64,000 nt of DNA from Norana najaformis (Eukaryota > Annelida > Clitellata > Crassiclitellata > Hormogastridae), in assembly GCA_964023275.1 (NCBI GenBank), contig OZ029914.1:14428341-14492340 (forward strand), in the 5' to 3' direction. Under the pieces are notes generated by a model. It did no database searches and had not been told where the DNA came from. It worked only from the letters and a program-made list of their open reading frames with translations. A program made the position numbers and the translations under genes. Numbering within the stretch: position 1 is the stretch's first letter; each line of letters opens with the position of its first letter. Below are positions 10,020 through 21,785 of the stretch, in pieces.

Positions 10020-12619
10020 CACTGGCCAACACATAATTTGTTGCCTCAAATGTTAGAACTGTTTCTGGGTATATTTGACCTGCTGATTCCAGAAAAGGCA
10101 CCAGTTTTCTCCCAGCAGGTCTAGTTTTCGAGATATAGAACATTATGCCATATACCAGTCCTTGCCTCTGCTCGCCCATAAAACATAAGGCTATAGCTAT
10201 AATTATGTAGTGCTCAATTTATTATGTGATACACTAAATAAACATAATAATACAAATACTTAAAAGAAAATGGTAGTACCTGAAACTGTACTTATATGAT
10301 ACCAAACAGAACAAGTTTGTTATAAAAATTTCAAGTCATTCGACACCGAAGAAGCTCCTTTTGTACGATTTCCGAGTGTGGCATCTGCCGGAACAATCGC
10401 GCATAATATTCCAGCAATAGTCTGCCATCATGTGTGCATCCCATCTTCCTTGATATCGATTTTCCATTGTTTTGATGTCTTCGTGAAATCTTTCACCTTG
10501 CTCTTCGCTGAAGTCACCAAGATTCTCTGGAAATCAGCGATCTAAGTGACTGTGGAGATAATGGACTTTAATGCTCATGTTGCAGCCAAGCTTGTTGAAA
10601 TGAAGAAGCATATCCTCTACTAGTTGTGCATAATTGTCTGCCTTCTTGTTGCCAAGAAAATTTTTAGTTACAAGAACAAAGGAAGACCAGGCACAAGATT
10701 CGATTTCATTCATTGATGGTATGAAAAGTGGGTCATTCATAAGTTGCCTGATCTGTGGACCATCGAAGATTCCAGCCTTCAATTTTTCCATTGTAATTCC
10801 TGGTAACTTGTGTACTATGTATTCGAAGCATGAACCTTCTTTATTCAAAGCCCTGACAAATTCTTTCATCAGGCCTAGCTTTATATGTAGTGGTGGCAGT
10901 ATGATCCTATCTCGTGCCACCAAAGATTCCTTGATTACATTTTGAGCTCCAACCACCATGTCTTTCCTCGAAGGCCAATCTTTTCTTGTCCAATGTTCAT
11001 GCTTGGCTCTACTGTCCCAAAGACACAAAAAGCAGGGATACTTTGTGGAGCCACTTTGTTGATCAAGGAGGAAATTTACCATCTTCAAGTCTACACAAAT
11101 TACCCATTGATGTTCTTTGTATTTTATCTTTTCCAGTACTAAAGAGATGGCATTGTACTCTTCTTTCATCCTGGTGGACTGACCGATTGGAATAGAACCA
11201 AATTTGTTGCCGTTATTTAAAAGCACACATTTCAGACTACGTTTTGAACTGTCGATAAAAAGACGCCACTCATCTGGGCTGTAATCCGACAGACCAATTT
11301 TCTTCAATAAGTTGCTGATGTCATTACAGAATACTAGGTTGTTGTCTTCGGTAAAGAATGGCAGCAAATCCTTTTCTCTGTTTCTATAAATTGTAATTTT
11401 CGTTCCAGGCTGAAGTGCATTCTTTTCCTTTAGTCTGGACGCAAGCAATTCACAGGACTCTTTGGAAAGATTTAAGTCCCTGATCAGATCACTCAACTCT
11501 TTTTGGTCAAAACGTTCACTGTGTGAAGTTGATTGGAAATCACTGTCACTGCCCCCACTTTCTTCACTTTCGTCATCTTGTCCGATATTGGACATGCAAG
11601 TGTCATCGTCTGAGAGCTGAGGTAGTTCGCGAAAAGGTGGAACTGGTACAATATCCGAATGCGGAACAGGTCTCCTGGCTGAAGGTATATCAGGGTAAGA
11701 CAACTTGTGACGATTATTTCGATTGATGCCTATGATATTAACCATACAAAAGTAACAGTCGTCGAAGTGGTTTATCTGTTCCCTCCAAACCATCGGTACA
11801 CCAAATTTCAGGCAGCTTCTCTTTCCAATTGTCCAGTGGCGCAATTGTTCAATACAAGTTTTGCATACTGTATGAGGAGCCCATTGCTTATCTTGATCTC
11901 CAAGTTTGACACCAAAATAACCTACATATGCTCTTTTTACAAACTCAGAAATCGGTTTCCTGTTTGCTTTTAGTGTGTATTCCCCACAAATGTAGCAGAA
12001 TATGTCTGGATGGTTAATGCAGCTCCGTCTGGAAGTAGCCATAACCTTAAGGATGTTCGCATCTGAGGAATTAAATGACTAACCTAAAAAATAGTAAGAA
12101 CATGTAGTTATTTAATGCTCACATTCACAGATTGTTCTTGCGACCAACTCTTAATATGCCCTAAGACGACTGCGGCTGCTCTAGCTTTCAGGAGGCGGTT
12201 TATATAGGCTATAAATGCTGACTTCAGCATAATCTATTTACATAGTTCGAAACCATGAAACGCTGTATAAGCACAAATAAATTCTAAATGAGGCCATGAA
12301 TTTAGTGCTGAGTAAGCTGTTGGCTACGGAATAGTTATTTCGTTGAATCAGCAATATCTCAGCACGCGGCAAGATATGCTGATTTTACATTATAAGGATG
12401 TAGGCATTATGTGAATCAGCAAGAATTATAATTAGCCATAAATAAAGCTTATTATGACATTTTAGTTTTGTCAAAGACATCGTTTAAAGAGTGGACTGGG
12501 TTTTCTTTACAAAATCGACGATATCTCAGAAACTAGACCTGATGCACTCAATCCAATGACATTTTCTGAATCAGCGCCCAAAATTACCCCAAGAACAGGT
12601 CTAAAACCGAAGGCAACAA
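10020..12619 (-). mobile_element. CACTGG-TIR DNA transposon, copy 1 (right end truncated)
   Basis: This 2.6-kb segment is nearly identical to 32641-35266. It starts with the same CACTGGCCAACA terminus at 10020. On the right it stops matching at 12619, about 30 bp short of the inverted terminus present in copy 2. The left flank TAA could be half of a 3-bp target duplication. It carries a transposon-type ORF on the minus strand (12042 to about 10345) with one in-frame stop. It is adjacent to the LINE fragment at 8985-9960. Confidence 0.8.
10345..12042 (-). pseudogene. transposon-encoded zinc-cluster protein (putative transposase), copy 1
   Basis: The open frame from ATG at 12042 runs 502 codons to a TGA at 10534. 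The TGA comes from a 3-base insertion (tca) relative to copy 2, and the C-terminus then stays readable in the same frame to 10345. The N-terminus has two CxxC pairs (FCYICGEYT, CKTCIEQL) and a CYFCMVNI pair, i.e. zinc-binding. An acidic serine-rich linker follows (about residues 145-175). The C-terminal half has FIDSSKRS, VDLKMVNFLL, PCFLCLWDSRAKHEHW and, past the stop, GERFHEDI, with Asp and Glu spaced as in an RNase-H-like DDE core. I recall close relatives as repetitive uncharacterised proteins in animals. The transposase role is inferred from its place inside a TIR element. Confidence 0.7.
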
Positions 12620-13330
12620 TATAATAGTTTTTACACTTAATTATTTCTGCAGTTATTAAGCTCAACTGTCTTCTGACCTAGCATCAATCGATGTGGTGAG
12701 CAATTGTGAGTGAAGTACTTGCTCAAGGTTCCTATACAGTAACCATCTCAGAGGAGAAGGTTGGAACTCGTACTTCCAGCGTTACAAGCGATAGATAAGG
12801 GTAAGAAGAGGAATACTGTTAAGTCTCAAGTATTTGCAAAACACCGTAAATGACAAAGCCCAAATCATTAATGTAACGTCATAACTTACCCTGCTAATTG
12901 GCCTGGATAAATATATCGGTCGCGCGTCGCGCTGCTGTAGATAAAGTCGTCGGGGTGCTTTCGGATCGTAACATTAGCTACATGGATTCATACCTTGAAC
13001 TCTCAGGTGCACACAGCATGACCTGGCGTCCATTCAATCGCACAGCAGGGGTGACTAATCTTAAGAAAATGGCCACAAACAGTGCTAAGGTTTGCTTTGG
13101 TAAACCATCTACATGTATGCATCCATCTAATCTAATCTAATCTAATAGCCTACATAGTGCAGTTATCAAGGCATCAATCGATGGTCACTTCAAATGAGGG
13201 CATAGTCAGTGAGCATAATCAGGGAAAGAAGCCCAGTCAAAATCCATCTACATTAAAGCAATCTTGAACAACCCAAATCATGTCTTACATCAGCTACTCC
13301 CACCAATCAAAACCCTCAGTTATTCCCTAT
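12619..13330. other. intergenic stretch with SINE remnant
   Basis: A decayed tRNA-SINE core occurs at 12695-12790 (acttgctcaaggttcc...ggttggaactcgta), shared with 46340-46440. An (ATCTA)n tract is at 13117-13146. No gene is seen. Confidence 0.5.
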
Positions 13331-13510
13331 GGCCCCACACCCATGATCGTATTATTCCTCCTGCTGACAATTTAACGCGTAAATGTTTTATTGTTAGGAT
13401 GTTGTATGAATATTAAGTTTTCTTGTGTTCTTAAATACTTGTAAACCAATGTGCGATTAGCTATTGGTTAATAAAGAATATACTTACTTACTTATTTACT
13501 TACTTACATT
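13330..13510 (+). mobile_element. LINE 3'UTR remnant with (TTACTTAC)n tail
   Basis: Non-coding sequence with TTGGTTAATAAAGAATATAC runs into TTACTTACTTATTTACTTAC at 13483-13510, the look of a non-LTR 3' end with a microsatellite tail. Confidence 0.4.
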
Positions 13511-13596
13511 ATGTTCCTGCATCATAAACCTACTCTCACTACTCACTAATTTATTTCCTTTGTTCTTCTATATGGACCATCGTGTAACTGACCAAC

Positions 13597-13732
13597 TAAT
13601 ATCTTCCTTGATGATTTCGTATTCGATGTTGTTCTCCTTCAGATGGCGCTCGACGACAGGTTGAAGGTCAGATGACGTAATCTTTCGGATCGATTGGCGA
13701 CGAGGAAGTATGATGTCATCGACGATAAGCAG
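13597..13732 (-). CDS. candidate exon, carboxypeptidase pro-domain-like
   Basis: The stretch lies between an actcag acceptor and a weak GTTGGT donor. It is open for 45 codons, LLIVDDIILPRRQ then ITSSDLQPVVERHLKENNI and EYEIIKEDI. The L..NNIEYEI..EDI end resembles metallocarboxypeptidase activation peptides, which end in a similar strand. GC content is higher than its flanks. No partner exon is found within several kb, so it may be an isolated remnant. Confidence 0.3.
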
Positions 13733-13739
13733 CTGAGTT

Positions 13740-15950
13740 CAACAGAACTCAACAAACTCAACAAACAAGTAATTTAGATCAAGTGTAATCATATGGGATC
13801 TTATCTAATCGATACGAATCACTTCTAAGGCACCCGTGTCTAGGTCTATTTCACAAGTAACGTTAGTTAATTTATGAGTGGCCTAAAGTATTTTTCAAGT
13901 TCAAAAACAAGTAACAGTTCGTCTTATCTATAGATTGAGCTACTGCATTAATTACTGCAAATCAGAGTGATTACTTTCGCATACATCAAGATTAAGAAAA
14001 TCTACTTTGTTGGCAAATAAAGTGGATTCTTATTCTTCAGTTTACCATTCCATTTATGGGCAGAATACAATGAAACCACAATTTTGCTGTTCACTTACAT
14101 AACACACAGACAGCTATTTTATAGTGACCCTAAGTATATTTATAAGTTCAGAAACAAGTCATCGAAAGTAGTTATAAGGATACTAACTGTTACTGGGGCA
14201 ATGTGCAATATGACACAATGCAATATAGTGCTCTTCATTGAAGTGTATAGCAAAAGAAGATCCCGTTTCCCTAGCATCTCTGAAGCATTTTATATTTTCA
14301 GTCCACCGATTACCTCGATGAATTCTGACTGGAATTACATTGCTTTTGGTTTTATTCGCCATCGATCATTAACATATTTTGCATTAATACACTGCGTTGT
14401 AGAGGCTTTATGTGACAATAATATCCTTTGCATGTGCACAGATAAGCAGGCTCTATCGGAAGAGGGGCAGCAGGGTCATTTGGCCCTGGCCTCACACGGC
14501 TTTTACATACTGTTTTTCGTCTACATTAAAATAAGAAAGAAATGTTCTTATTCGATTCAAAAATTGTCTATTTATGATTCGGTAACTAGCAACAAATTCT
14601 TGTAATTTATCTTATTATTAAGTATTAATACTCATTTATCCTTTTTGGTATTAAAATTCACAAATGCGCTTAAGCAGGCTTATGATGTACATGCTTCGAG
14701 ATTGGGGCCTCGTACTTGCAGTGGCCAAGTTCTCTCTGAATCTTTGAAGGACCTGACCTTAGTGAGGCGGCTGAAGACAAACTTTAATGGGGTCGTATTT
14801 ACCTTGGTATTTATCTCTTAGATTTAACACAACATCGGTTTGATTCATGTCGGTTAGCTTTGCCAGTCGTAACAATGAGTGTTTAACATTAAACATTAAA
14901 CACAATTTATGGATGGTTCATAAAGGTTCCTGGTGTCAAGCTTCAAAATGCACATCTGAGCCTTTTTTGAAGTCGTATGCTTTATTTTGTATTATACCGT
15001 ATTGTATTTTGTTGTTGTGTAGTGTATGTATGCTTGCTTGTTTACATATAAGCATGCGTAAACATGTATGTATGTATGTATGTATGTATGCATGTATGTA
15101 TGTATGTATGTATGTAAGAACTTACATAACCGTATGTACTGTATGTATGTACGGATGTGCGCATGTAAGCAATGTATGTACATAAGTATTTAAGTTCGTA
15201 TGTACGTGGGATTTCTACGTAGGCTATCGAAGAAGTAATTATAACCTTTATATTGCTCTTCTTCAGTGTAGATTTCTGTATCGTCGGATCGAGTAATTCT
15301 AGAGAAAAGTAGAATGAAAATGCAAACGACATTACTCTGCGTATTTATTCAAAACAAAACGAGTGACATTTTTAATCATTGTCAGTCAAGCGTGTCCTTT
15401 GATTAGAATGCTCTAATGCTAAGGAGGTAAACTGAACGAAACGTTAACTCTGATTATTGAAGCAAGACTGTGAATGTAGGTCTACGTGGTTGCGTAGGTC
15501 TGTTTGTCATACTTGGCATTTAGAAATTTGTCGAAGTATTAGCTGCTGGACACGTATATCTGGCAGAATTGTTCACTTAGTAAGACCCAAATATATCATA
15601 TAATTATATCATTGTTTTGGACATACAAACGGCTATGAGCAATCGTAGCCTATATAACCAATATATTATATGTGATGATAAGTGTATGCATGCTGGCTTA
15701 AGCACACGTGTATGTATCCCCAGAACATTTTGTTGTCGAAAGACCGATTCGTAACTTGTTTGTTTATACCGAGAGCAGTTGCTGCGATATCGGCAGCGTA
15801 TCAATGTAATTGTGTAGCCTTATACCACAAAATCCATTATTAATCATAAGCCCGTAAGTTGGAGGTTTCTACTGCTCCCAACGAAAGCTAATCTTTTGAA
15901 TAAATGCGCAGAGTATAACCAACACAGCAAGCATTTCACTGTAGAAAGTA
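13740..15950. other. AT-rich stretch, no gene seen
   Basis: The longest open frame (14084-14605, plus) has random-looking AT-driven composition and no domain. A (GTAT)n microsatellite sits at 15060-15116. Confidence 0.5.
15060..15116. repeat. (ATGT)n microsatellite
   Basis: ATGTATGT runs are interrupted once by GCATGT. It generates spurious tyrosine/threonine-rich frames. Confidence 0.95.
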
Positions 15951-15954
15951 TAAT

Positions 15955-16260
15955 CAAAAAGAGAAAGCTTTCATACTTTGAGCATGTGGCTAGAAAAGAG
16001 TGGAGTCTGCTTAAATAGAGAGAGTGAGATCATCCAAGGCACAATGCATGGATACCGAGCTCAGGGAAGACCCAAGATGACATGGATCAATAACATCAAG
16101 TCGTGGACTGAATTATCGTTCGTCTAGTTATAACTGGAGACAAGGGACAGAAGTAGATGGCATAAAATTGTCCGTGGTGCAGCCAATCCTCGACTCAGGT
16201 TGGACCGCTGTAGCCTAACTACGTCTTACCACAGCATTCTGCTGAGATGATTACTTTGAC
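15955..16260 (+). mobile_element. LINE RT C-terminal fragment (RTE/Jockey-like end)
   Basis: Decayed codons give IQGTMHGYRAQGRPKMTW, INNIKSWTEL, RDRSRWHKIV and AANPRL. This is the common end of RTE/Jockey-type reverse transcriptases (GRP..W.D.IK.W......DR..W...V). Stops and frame slips are present. Confidence 0.65.
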
Positions 16261-17119
16261 TCCGCGCTTTTCCTAACCTAAACTAAACTCACGCTGTAGT
16301 TTTCTAATCGCGTAGCTTACAAACTAGTCCTGGCAAAAGGGAATATATACACTACTCGACTAAACCCCGGAACTCTCTTCCGGCAAGCAATCCCTCTACA
16401 AACACTGATCTCCTCCTGGACTCATTTCCTCCGTAGGCTGTTTCAGTGTCTTCTCGGATTCCCTTCTTGGCTTTTCGATCGGACTCACTCTGGAATTTAG
16501 CTTCTACAACATTTTTTGGTTAGTAGCGGCCATCGACTGATGCTTTGAACATAATTACAATGGCGCTATAGGGAGTTTTCAGATTATTTATTTACTTTTG
16601 ATACGACTCAATCATTTGTGTGTTTTAGGATTTTCTAGTTCGGCAGCTGTGATTACGTATTAAAGATTTACGTCAACTGCATAATTTGCAACGTCAGATT
16701 TAAATGACGGTTAGCGCCGCTTGGAGCTAAGGGCTTTTAAATTATTGAAACTTACATGCACACATAGTCTGAGTTGATCGATTGACGAATTATTAATGCG
16801 AGGGCGTTTCTTATTAATCCTGCCGTTTGACTTTTAATCGATGTCAGTAGTCTAAAATGTCGAATTGTCAGATGTGAAACGTGAGTAGTGCATTGTTAAT
16901 CGGATAATCTTAACTGAGCAATAAATGGCTCATTTATGTCAAAATGGCGTGAAGGTTGAGACTGGTTTCATCAGCTAATAAAAATCTGCGATGAAAATAT
17001 GTGGTGTTATCGATTTCATATTCTCGGCATCGGCATACACGGGCAACATGGTTTTGTCTTCCCATTCTCTCTTGAGTAGTAAAGGTTATGTAATTAACAG
17101 CGAATCGCAGGCCACTCGA

Positions 17120-17600
17120 TTAGGCCTATATTCAAATTCACTTCAGCAGAAATGCCTTTTCGAAAACTGTTTTTATCGTAATCGTAATCTCTAGATTTCT
17201 ACAGCGTCCAACGAAAGCTAAATCGCGGGAGCCACCTTATTCACAGGCGTTCAGTCAAAACAAAATCGATAGGCAAAAGGATTCGCTTCTCGGTCAAGAT
17301 CCAGGCGTCAGGCAGTCAGACAGCTGTGGCGGAAGTTAGAATGCCTAAATTAGGCCTATAAAATAGAAGTCATTAGATAAACTTGAGATACAAAATTAAA
17401 TGATAGGCCTACACTGATCTGTCTATACAAATGTTAGGCCTATGTCGGCCTGTCTATGTTAACCTTTTTGGCAACGTAAACTTTAGGCTCTCTTCTATTA
17501 GCCAGTGACTATGTTCTTAGATTTTCGTAGATAGGCCTATATAAGCCTATCTGTGTTAACCTATTTGGCTATGCAAACGTTAGGCCCACTTAATTATATT
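17120..17600. repeat. cluster of TAGGCCTA palindromes and LINE/SINE tail
   Basis: TAGGCCTA or near variants occur at about 17120, 17353, 17403, 17437 and 17533. A (TCGTAA)n tail with GATTTCTACAGCGT (17175-17205) marks the end of a dispersed minus-strand repeat also found near 25820, 41045, 49690 and 57210. Confidence 0.5.
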
Positions 17601-17739
17601 AACCACTGACATTTTGTTCCTAGATTTGCGCATTTAAGAATCCAGTGAGGAGTAAATATTAAAAACCAGAATCGAGAAAACCTATAGGAAGACAACTGGT
17701 TCTAGTCTTTCCTTCTGTTGCTCCCCTTCCCTCCTCTTT

Positions 17740-18060
17740 CCTTCCACTCTCTCTCTCTCTCTGTCTGTCTATCTCTCTATCTCTCTGTCTCTCTCTGATT
17801 CGTACTGTCTCTCAGTCTTTCCCTGTCTTTCCCTGTCTTTCTCTATCTTTCACTGTCTGTCTATCTCTGTCTCTCTCTGTGTCTCTCTCTGTCTCTGTCT
17901 CTCTCTCTGGCAATGACTAGCAAATAAAAAAACCTTTTTTCTGTCTCTCTCTGTCTCTCCCTCTGTCTCTCTCTGTCTTTCTCTGTCTTTTTCTGTCTCT
18001 GTCTGTCTCTGTCTGTCTCTGTCTCTGTCGCTGTCTCTCTCTCTCTCTTTCTCTCTGGTA
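17740..18060. repeat. CT-rich (TCTG/TCTC)n tract
   Basis: Long degenerate CTGTCT repeats. The unit TCTCTGGCAATGACTAGCAAATAAA occurs twice within or at the end (17906-17930 and 18052-18076). This explains the glutamate/arginine-rich spurious frames on the minus strand. Confidence 0.9.
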
Positions 18061-18319
18061 ATGACTAGCAAATAAAGGATTGTATAGCGTTACCGACAAA
18101 CAAATAAGCAAGGAGACAACTGTGGACTAAAGCATCATCAATAACTGGCTTTCGCTGAAACGCTCCTTTTCCCAAAGATTTCTCTATGATTCCAAGTTTC
18201 TTTACAAGATGCCAAATTTTCGACCATCGCGATGATGCAGAATTCGATGCACTTAAAGACTCGATATATTCAATATAGTCAATCTTTCCACTGTAGTATG
18301 GCTTCTGGTTTCTCAAATT

Positions 18320-18433
18320 TATCGGCTTCTTCAGCGGATTATGATTTTGATAGCGACTTTAGCTTCAAGCAACCACTGACTGATGCCTCGGGCATTATGA
18401 TAACGGCGCTATAGAAATCTTTAGATTAGATTT
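18320..18433 (+). mobile_element. LINE 3' end, same family as 385-692
   Basis: It shares TCTTCAGCGGATTATGATTTTG, the CATTATGATAA block, the GGCGCTATAGAAATCTTTAGATTAGATT end and the tail with the copy at 560-690. It lies directly upstream of the first coding exon of the 18.5-kb gene. Confidence 0.6.
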
Positions 18434-18484
18434 GCTATGTATTGTTTGTTTTATTTTTAGAAATATCTGTAGAAGAAAGTGCAA

Positions 18485-19630
18485 ATGGAGAACAATGACA
18501 AACTCAAACCAGCAGCTGCTACGTCGGAGCCGTCGTGCGACACAACGCAACCAAAAAACAACGTCCTCGAACTGTCCTTCAAGACGCGTCGTCACTTCGT
18601 CTTCTGCTCAACGGCTTCCTCTCCTCGACGAAGACCGATTCTCGGGTCGAGCCAAGGCTTGAGTGCGGGGCTGAAACTGGAACCGCGTCAGGACGTGTTG
18701 GTCAGCCCAGCTCCAGGACTTCCGATGTCGTCATCGGCCATTTTTCTCGAAGATCACGACTACTCGTCGCTGGCCAAAAGAGGAAGCGGGCTAGAAACTG
18801 GAAGCTGCACTCTTCCGGCTATGCCTGTGATGACTAAGCAAAAACTTACGAGTGTTACGTACGACGGATTGGTTTCGAACATTTTACAGTGTTCAAAAAA
18901 ATCTGTTGAGACGATTGGGGATGACGCAAATGTGAATCCAGTGAGCAATCTAATGCAAGCAATGTGTGAGGAGGCTATGCAATTGGAATGCGATGTGCCA
19001 GAATTGGGCGAAAAAATAAACCTACTACCTGGCTCGGACACCCAAGGCGTAAGCGACTCAAAAAACTTTGAGAACCACAATTCTAAGCCGGCTGAAGTTT
19101 CGAAGTTCCAGACGCCATCTGCCCTTACTGTAAAGTTTCAGAAACTGGATGTGAACAAAGATGGGGGAATCATTGGCTTCGAGAACACTACTTTGACACA
19201 AGCAAGAAATCCCATATTGCGTTCATCGTGGTCTTCTTCCACCAAGCAAAACTCAGTGGGTAGAACGAATAGGTGTGTGAAGTCTGCATTCCCAGACTGT
19301 GGTTCTTCTACGGGAGTAAAAGCAGGACCTTCCCCGAGCAAATACCAACTCTTCAAAGTAGACACGGGCAGTCATTCCACCACCCTGTCCGGTATATCAA
19401 CGTTTTGCGACAATCAACCATCTTATATGTCAGAAAGACCAGCTTCAAGGTCTCTGGACAGCGCTCAGACTGGAATGATCATTCCGAGTCCTTTCCTTAT
19501 CCAGACTGGTCTGGAAAAGACACTGGACTTTGCGGAGTTCCATCCTATGAGTCCTTCTAACAAAGAATGGGAAAACGAATTCTGTTGTCCTTCGGAAAAT
19601 GGGCTTGAAACACCGTCGTTCGAAAATGAG
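18485..19630 (+). CDS. uncharacterised gene, first coding exon
   Basis: It encodes MENNDKLKPAAATSEPSC through ETPSFENE and is low-complexity, serine-rich and likely disordered. The frame continues past the donor for about 30 residues, but composition changes sharply there, supporting the splice. Confidence 0.6.
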
Positions 19631-21160
19631 GTAGTCTGTTATTCGATTAAAATCGCTGTCTCTGTCATTTTAAAGATTTTATCATCGCAATCATTCTATA
19701 TCAGAATTCTTCGAGTCAAATGATTTATTTTACTTGCTTTTTGAAGCAAATCTTACGGGGCAACATTCTGCATTATCTATGGTCATTATCATCGCTATCA
19801 TCCCTTGCCTGTTCAACAGCTCAAGAAACATTTTCTTTCCGTCTCAAGACGTTCCTATTTAGAGACCGTTAGGTAGCCGTGCTGCAGCGCCTTTGTGAGT
19901 TACTTAAAAGGCGTTTTACAAATTTAGTAAATTTACATACATACATACACTGTTGTTATGACGAAAATATCTAGCATAATCAACATCATTTTTATTACCA
20001 TCGTCATTTTACTATGGTCAGCATGTATTTTTAATACTCTATTAGTACTAACAATATTGCTCAGTAATTGCATTACATTCATTAGTACATCAGTTCTGTT
20101 TCATCTCACGCATTCAGCATATGAGTTAATCAATGTAGTACTGGGTCTGTCTAACGATGCGCTATTGTTTTTGCCTGAATACAAGCAGACTATAAAGACA
20201 TGTGACCTGTTGGGTGTCTCTGCTTTCGACGGCCAAGACTTTCCCGTTCACCAGAACCTCTTCTCCTCTCCGCCAGAGCCCAACAGCTGCATGCGAATAC
20301 AGAAGAGTCTCTGTGCAGCCTCCGATACACAAACGACCAGCGCCAAACCAAAGCAGAGCAGCAAATGGTATGGCAAGAGGCAGGAATACTTGAAGGCAAA
20401 CTTCGACACCTACCCATTTACACTCGAAGACTTGCAGGTTCGACGTCGTAAGCCGGTTAAGCGTCAGCTGGATTTCGGAAGTCCAGTCGAGATGTCGGAA
20501 GAACCGGCGAATGACCTTGACCGGAAGAAGGCGCTTAACACCCTCGTCTTGAACAGACCAGTCCAGGAGAGACAGGAACAGACTGGAAAATATCTCCAAC
20601 TATGCAGCCCAGAGGAAAAGCAAAAGACTCGGCATCCTCGAAAGCCCAAGAAATATGGAGACCCGGGAAAAACCAGCAAAGAAGAGTTTGACCGTAAACC
20701 AGATGCTTTAGAGAAGATGATCAGCCGTCCTGCTAAAAAATACCGATTAAAGTCAGAAATAGACGTCAATGGAACGTACAGCGATATCCAGCTAACGACT
20801 GGCAAGGATAATTTCTCGGCGGACCAATTCAGCGATCCGACAAGTGGCAGAAGTACAGAACAAGAACGATTATCCAGAAGGGCCGGACATAACGACGTTG
20901 GCGTCTTTCATCAGAAATTACCTGCGTATTCGTCAGTTGACTTCTGTGATTTATTGCCTATGATACTCGACCGTTGGTTGGAGTACCTCATGACGCCCCA
21001 TAACGTCATGCATCAACAGGCGATCAATGACGCCAGGTACTTCGGATACAACGATGACGCACTTGACATGATCAGTAACGGGGACCTCGAAGTCTGGAGA
21101 ATACTCGAAGACATGGAGCCCGATTTCGTTCGATCCGGAATAGAAAAATATTTCGCTTAG
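18485..21160 (+). CDS. uncharacterised 705-residue protein, two coding exons
   Basis: Exon 18485-19630 (382 codons, ATG in the context CAAATGG) ends GAG|GTAGTC. It joins in phase 0 across a 558-bp intron to 20189-21160 (acceptor tacaagcag, stop TAG). The first part is Ser/Thr/Pro-rich with no fold recognised. The second has basic tracts (VRRRKPVKRQLDFGSP, KQKTRHPRKPKKYG) suggesting a nuclear protein. It ends with a predicted helical acidic domain, from DFCDLLPMILDRWLEYL to GIEKYFA. I do not recognise the family. AATAAA is at 21297-21302. An upstream non-coding exon may begin at the acceptor near 18460. The longer frame from 19958 merely reads into the intron. Confidence 0.6.
19780..19955 (+). 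mobile_element. LINE/SINE 3' end with (CATA)n tail, intronic
   Basis: CTCAAGAAACATTTTCTTTCCG, then a TTACTTAAAAGGCGTTTTACAAATTTAG end and CATACATACATACAC tail. A related copy with the same tail lies at 42800-42958. It sits in the intron of the 18.5-kb gene. Confidence 0.55.
20189..21160 (+). CDS. uncharacterised gene, second coding exon
   Basis: It opens TIKTCDLLGVSAFDG and continues with basic clusters near residues 440-540 of the protein. A C-terminal helical block of about 75 residues is rich in Trp, Leu and Asp. The stop is at 21158. Confidence 0.6.
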   Translation, partial: TIKTCDLLGVSAFDGQDFPVHQNLFSSPPEPNSCMRIQKSLCAASDTQTTSAKPKQSSKWYGKRQEYLKANFDTYPFTLEDLQVRRRKPVKRQLDFGSPVEMSEEPANDLDRKKALNTLVLNRPVQERQEQTGKYLQLCSPEEKQKTRHPRKPKKYGDPGKTSKEEFDRKPDALEKMISRPAKKYRLKSEIDVNGTYSDIQLTTGKDNFSADQFSDPTSGRSTEQERLSRRAGHNDVGVFHQKLPAYSSVDFCDLLPMILDRWLEYLMTPHNVMHQQAINDARYFGYNDDALDMISNGDLEVWRILEDMEPDFVRSGIEKYFA

Positions 21161-21635
21161 TTTTTCCACAAATTGCCTGCAAGGCTTCATACAAGCCAGG
21201 CTTCGAATTGTCTATTTATTTTCTTTAATTCTTCTGCAAATGGCCGACGCGGCTTTGGAAGCAAAGTTTTAAATTGCCTTAATTTTAAACAGTTCTAATA
21301 AATTACTAAAATATAATTATATTTTGAACTATGTAAACGAGAACTCCAATTACATCTGGCGTAATTATTTTGCTAGCCAGACTGTGCGTAGGTCTATGGC
21401 TGTTTTCGAAGTATTTTAATTTGATAGCATTATTCGTTTAATTTTTGATAGCATTTTCTTCTTTATTTGATAACTGAGCGTTCATGACTTTTATTTTTTG
21501 GAATACTATTTCTTTATAACAAACTACAATGAACTTTTAGATACAATTTTAATAACGATTTATCTTGTTCAAAACTGTGACTGTGCATTTTAGGCAAATA
21601 TTTTTGCCTTTGTTATTAAATTTGAGCTTCTTTAT

Positions 21636-21754
21636 AAACTATTGGCTTTAGTTCAGTTTTGTGACGAAATGAGAAGGCAAGCTTGAAAGAACTTCAATAT
21701 GCGAAATAACACAAAAATCGACCGCAAAATGGGTTAGGTTTAGGGTTAGGGTTA

Positions 21755-21785
<31 letters not shown>

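Noticed and set aside
14084..14605. 173-codon open frame on the plus strand
   Set aside because: Composition follows local AT content, with no domain, no splice context and no paralogue.
17850..18111. Arg/Glu-rich frames on the minus strand
   Set aside because: They are translations of a CT microsatellite.
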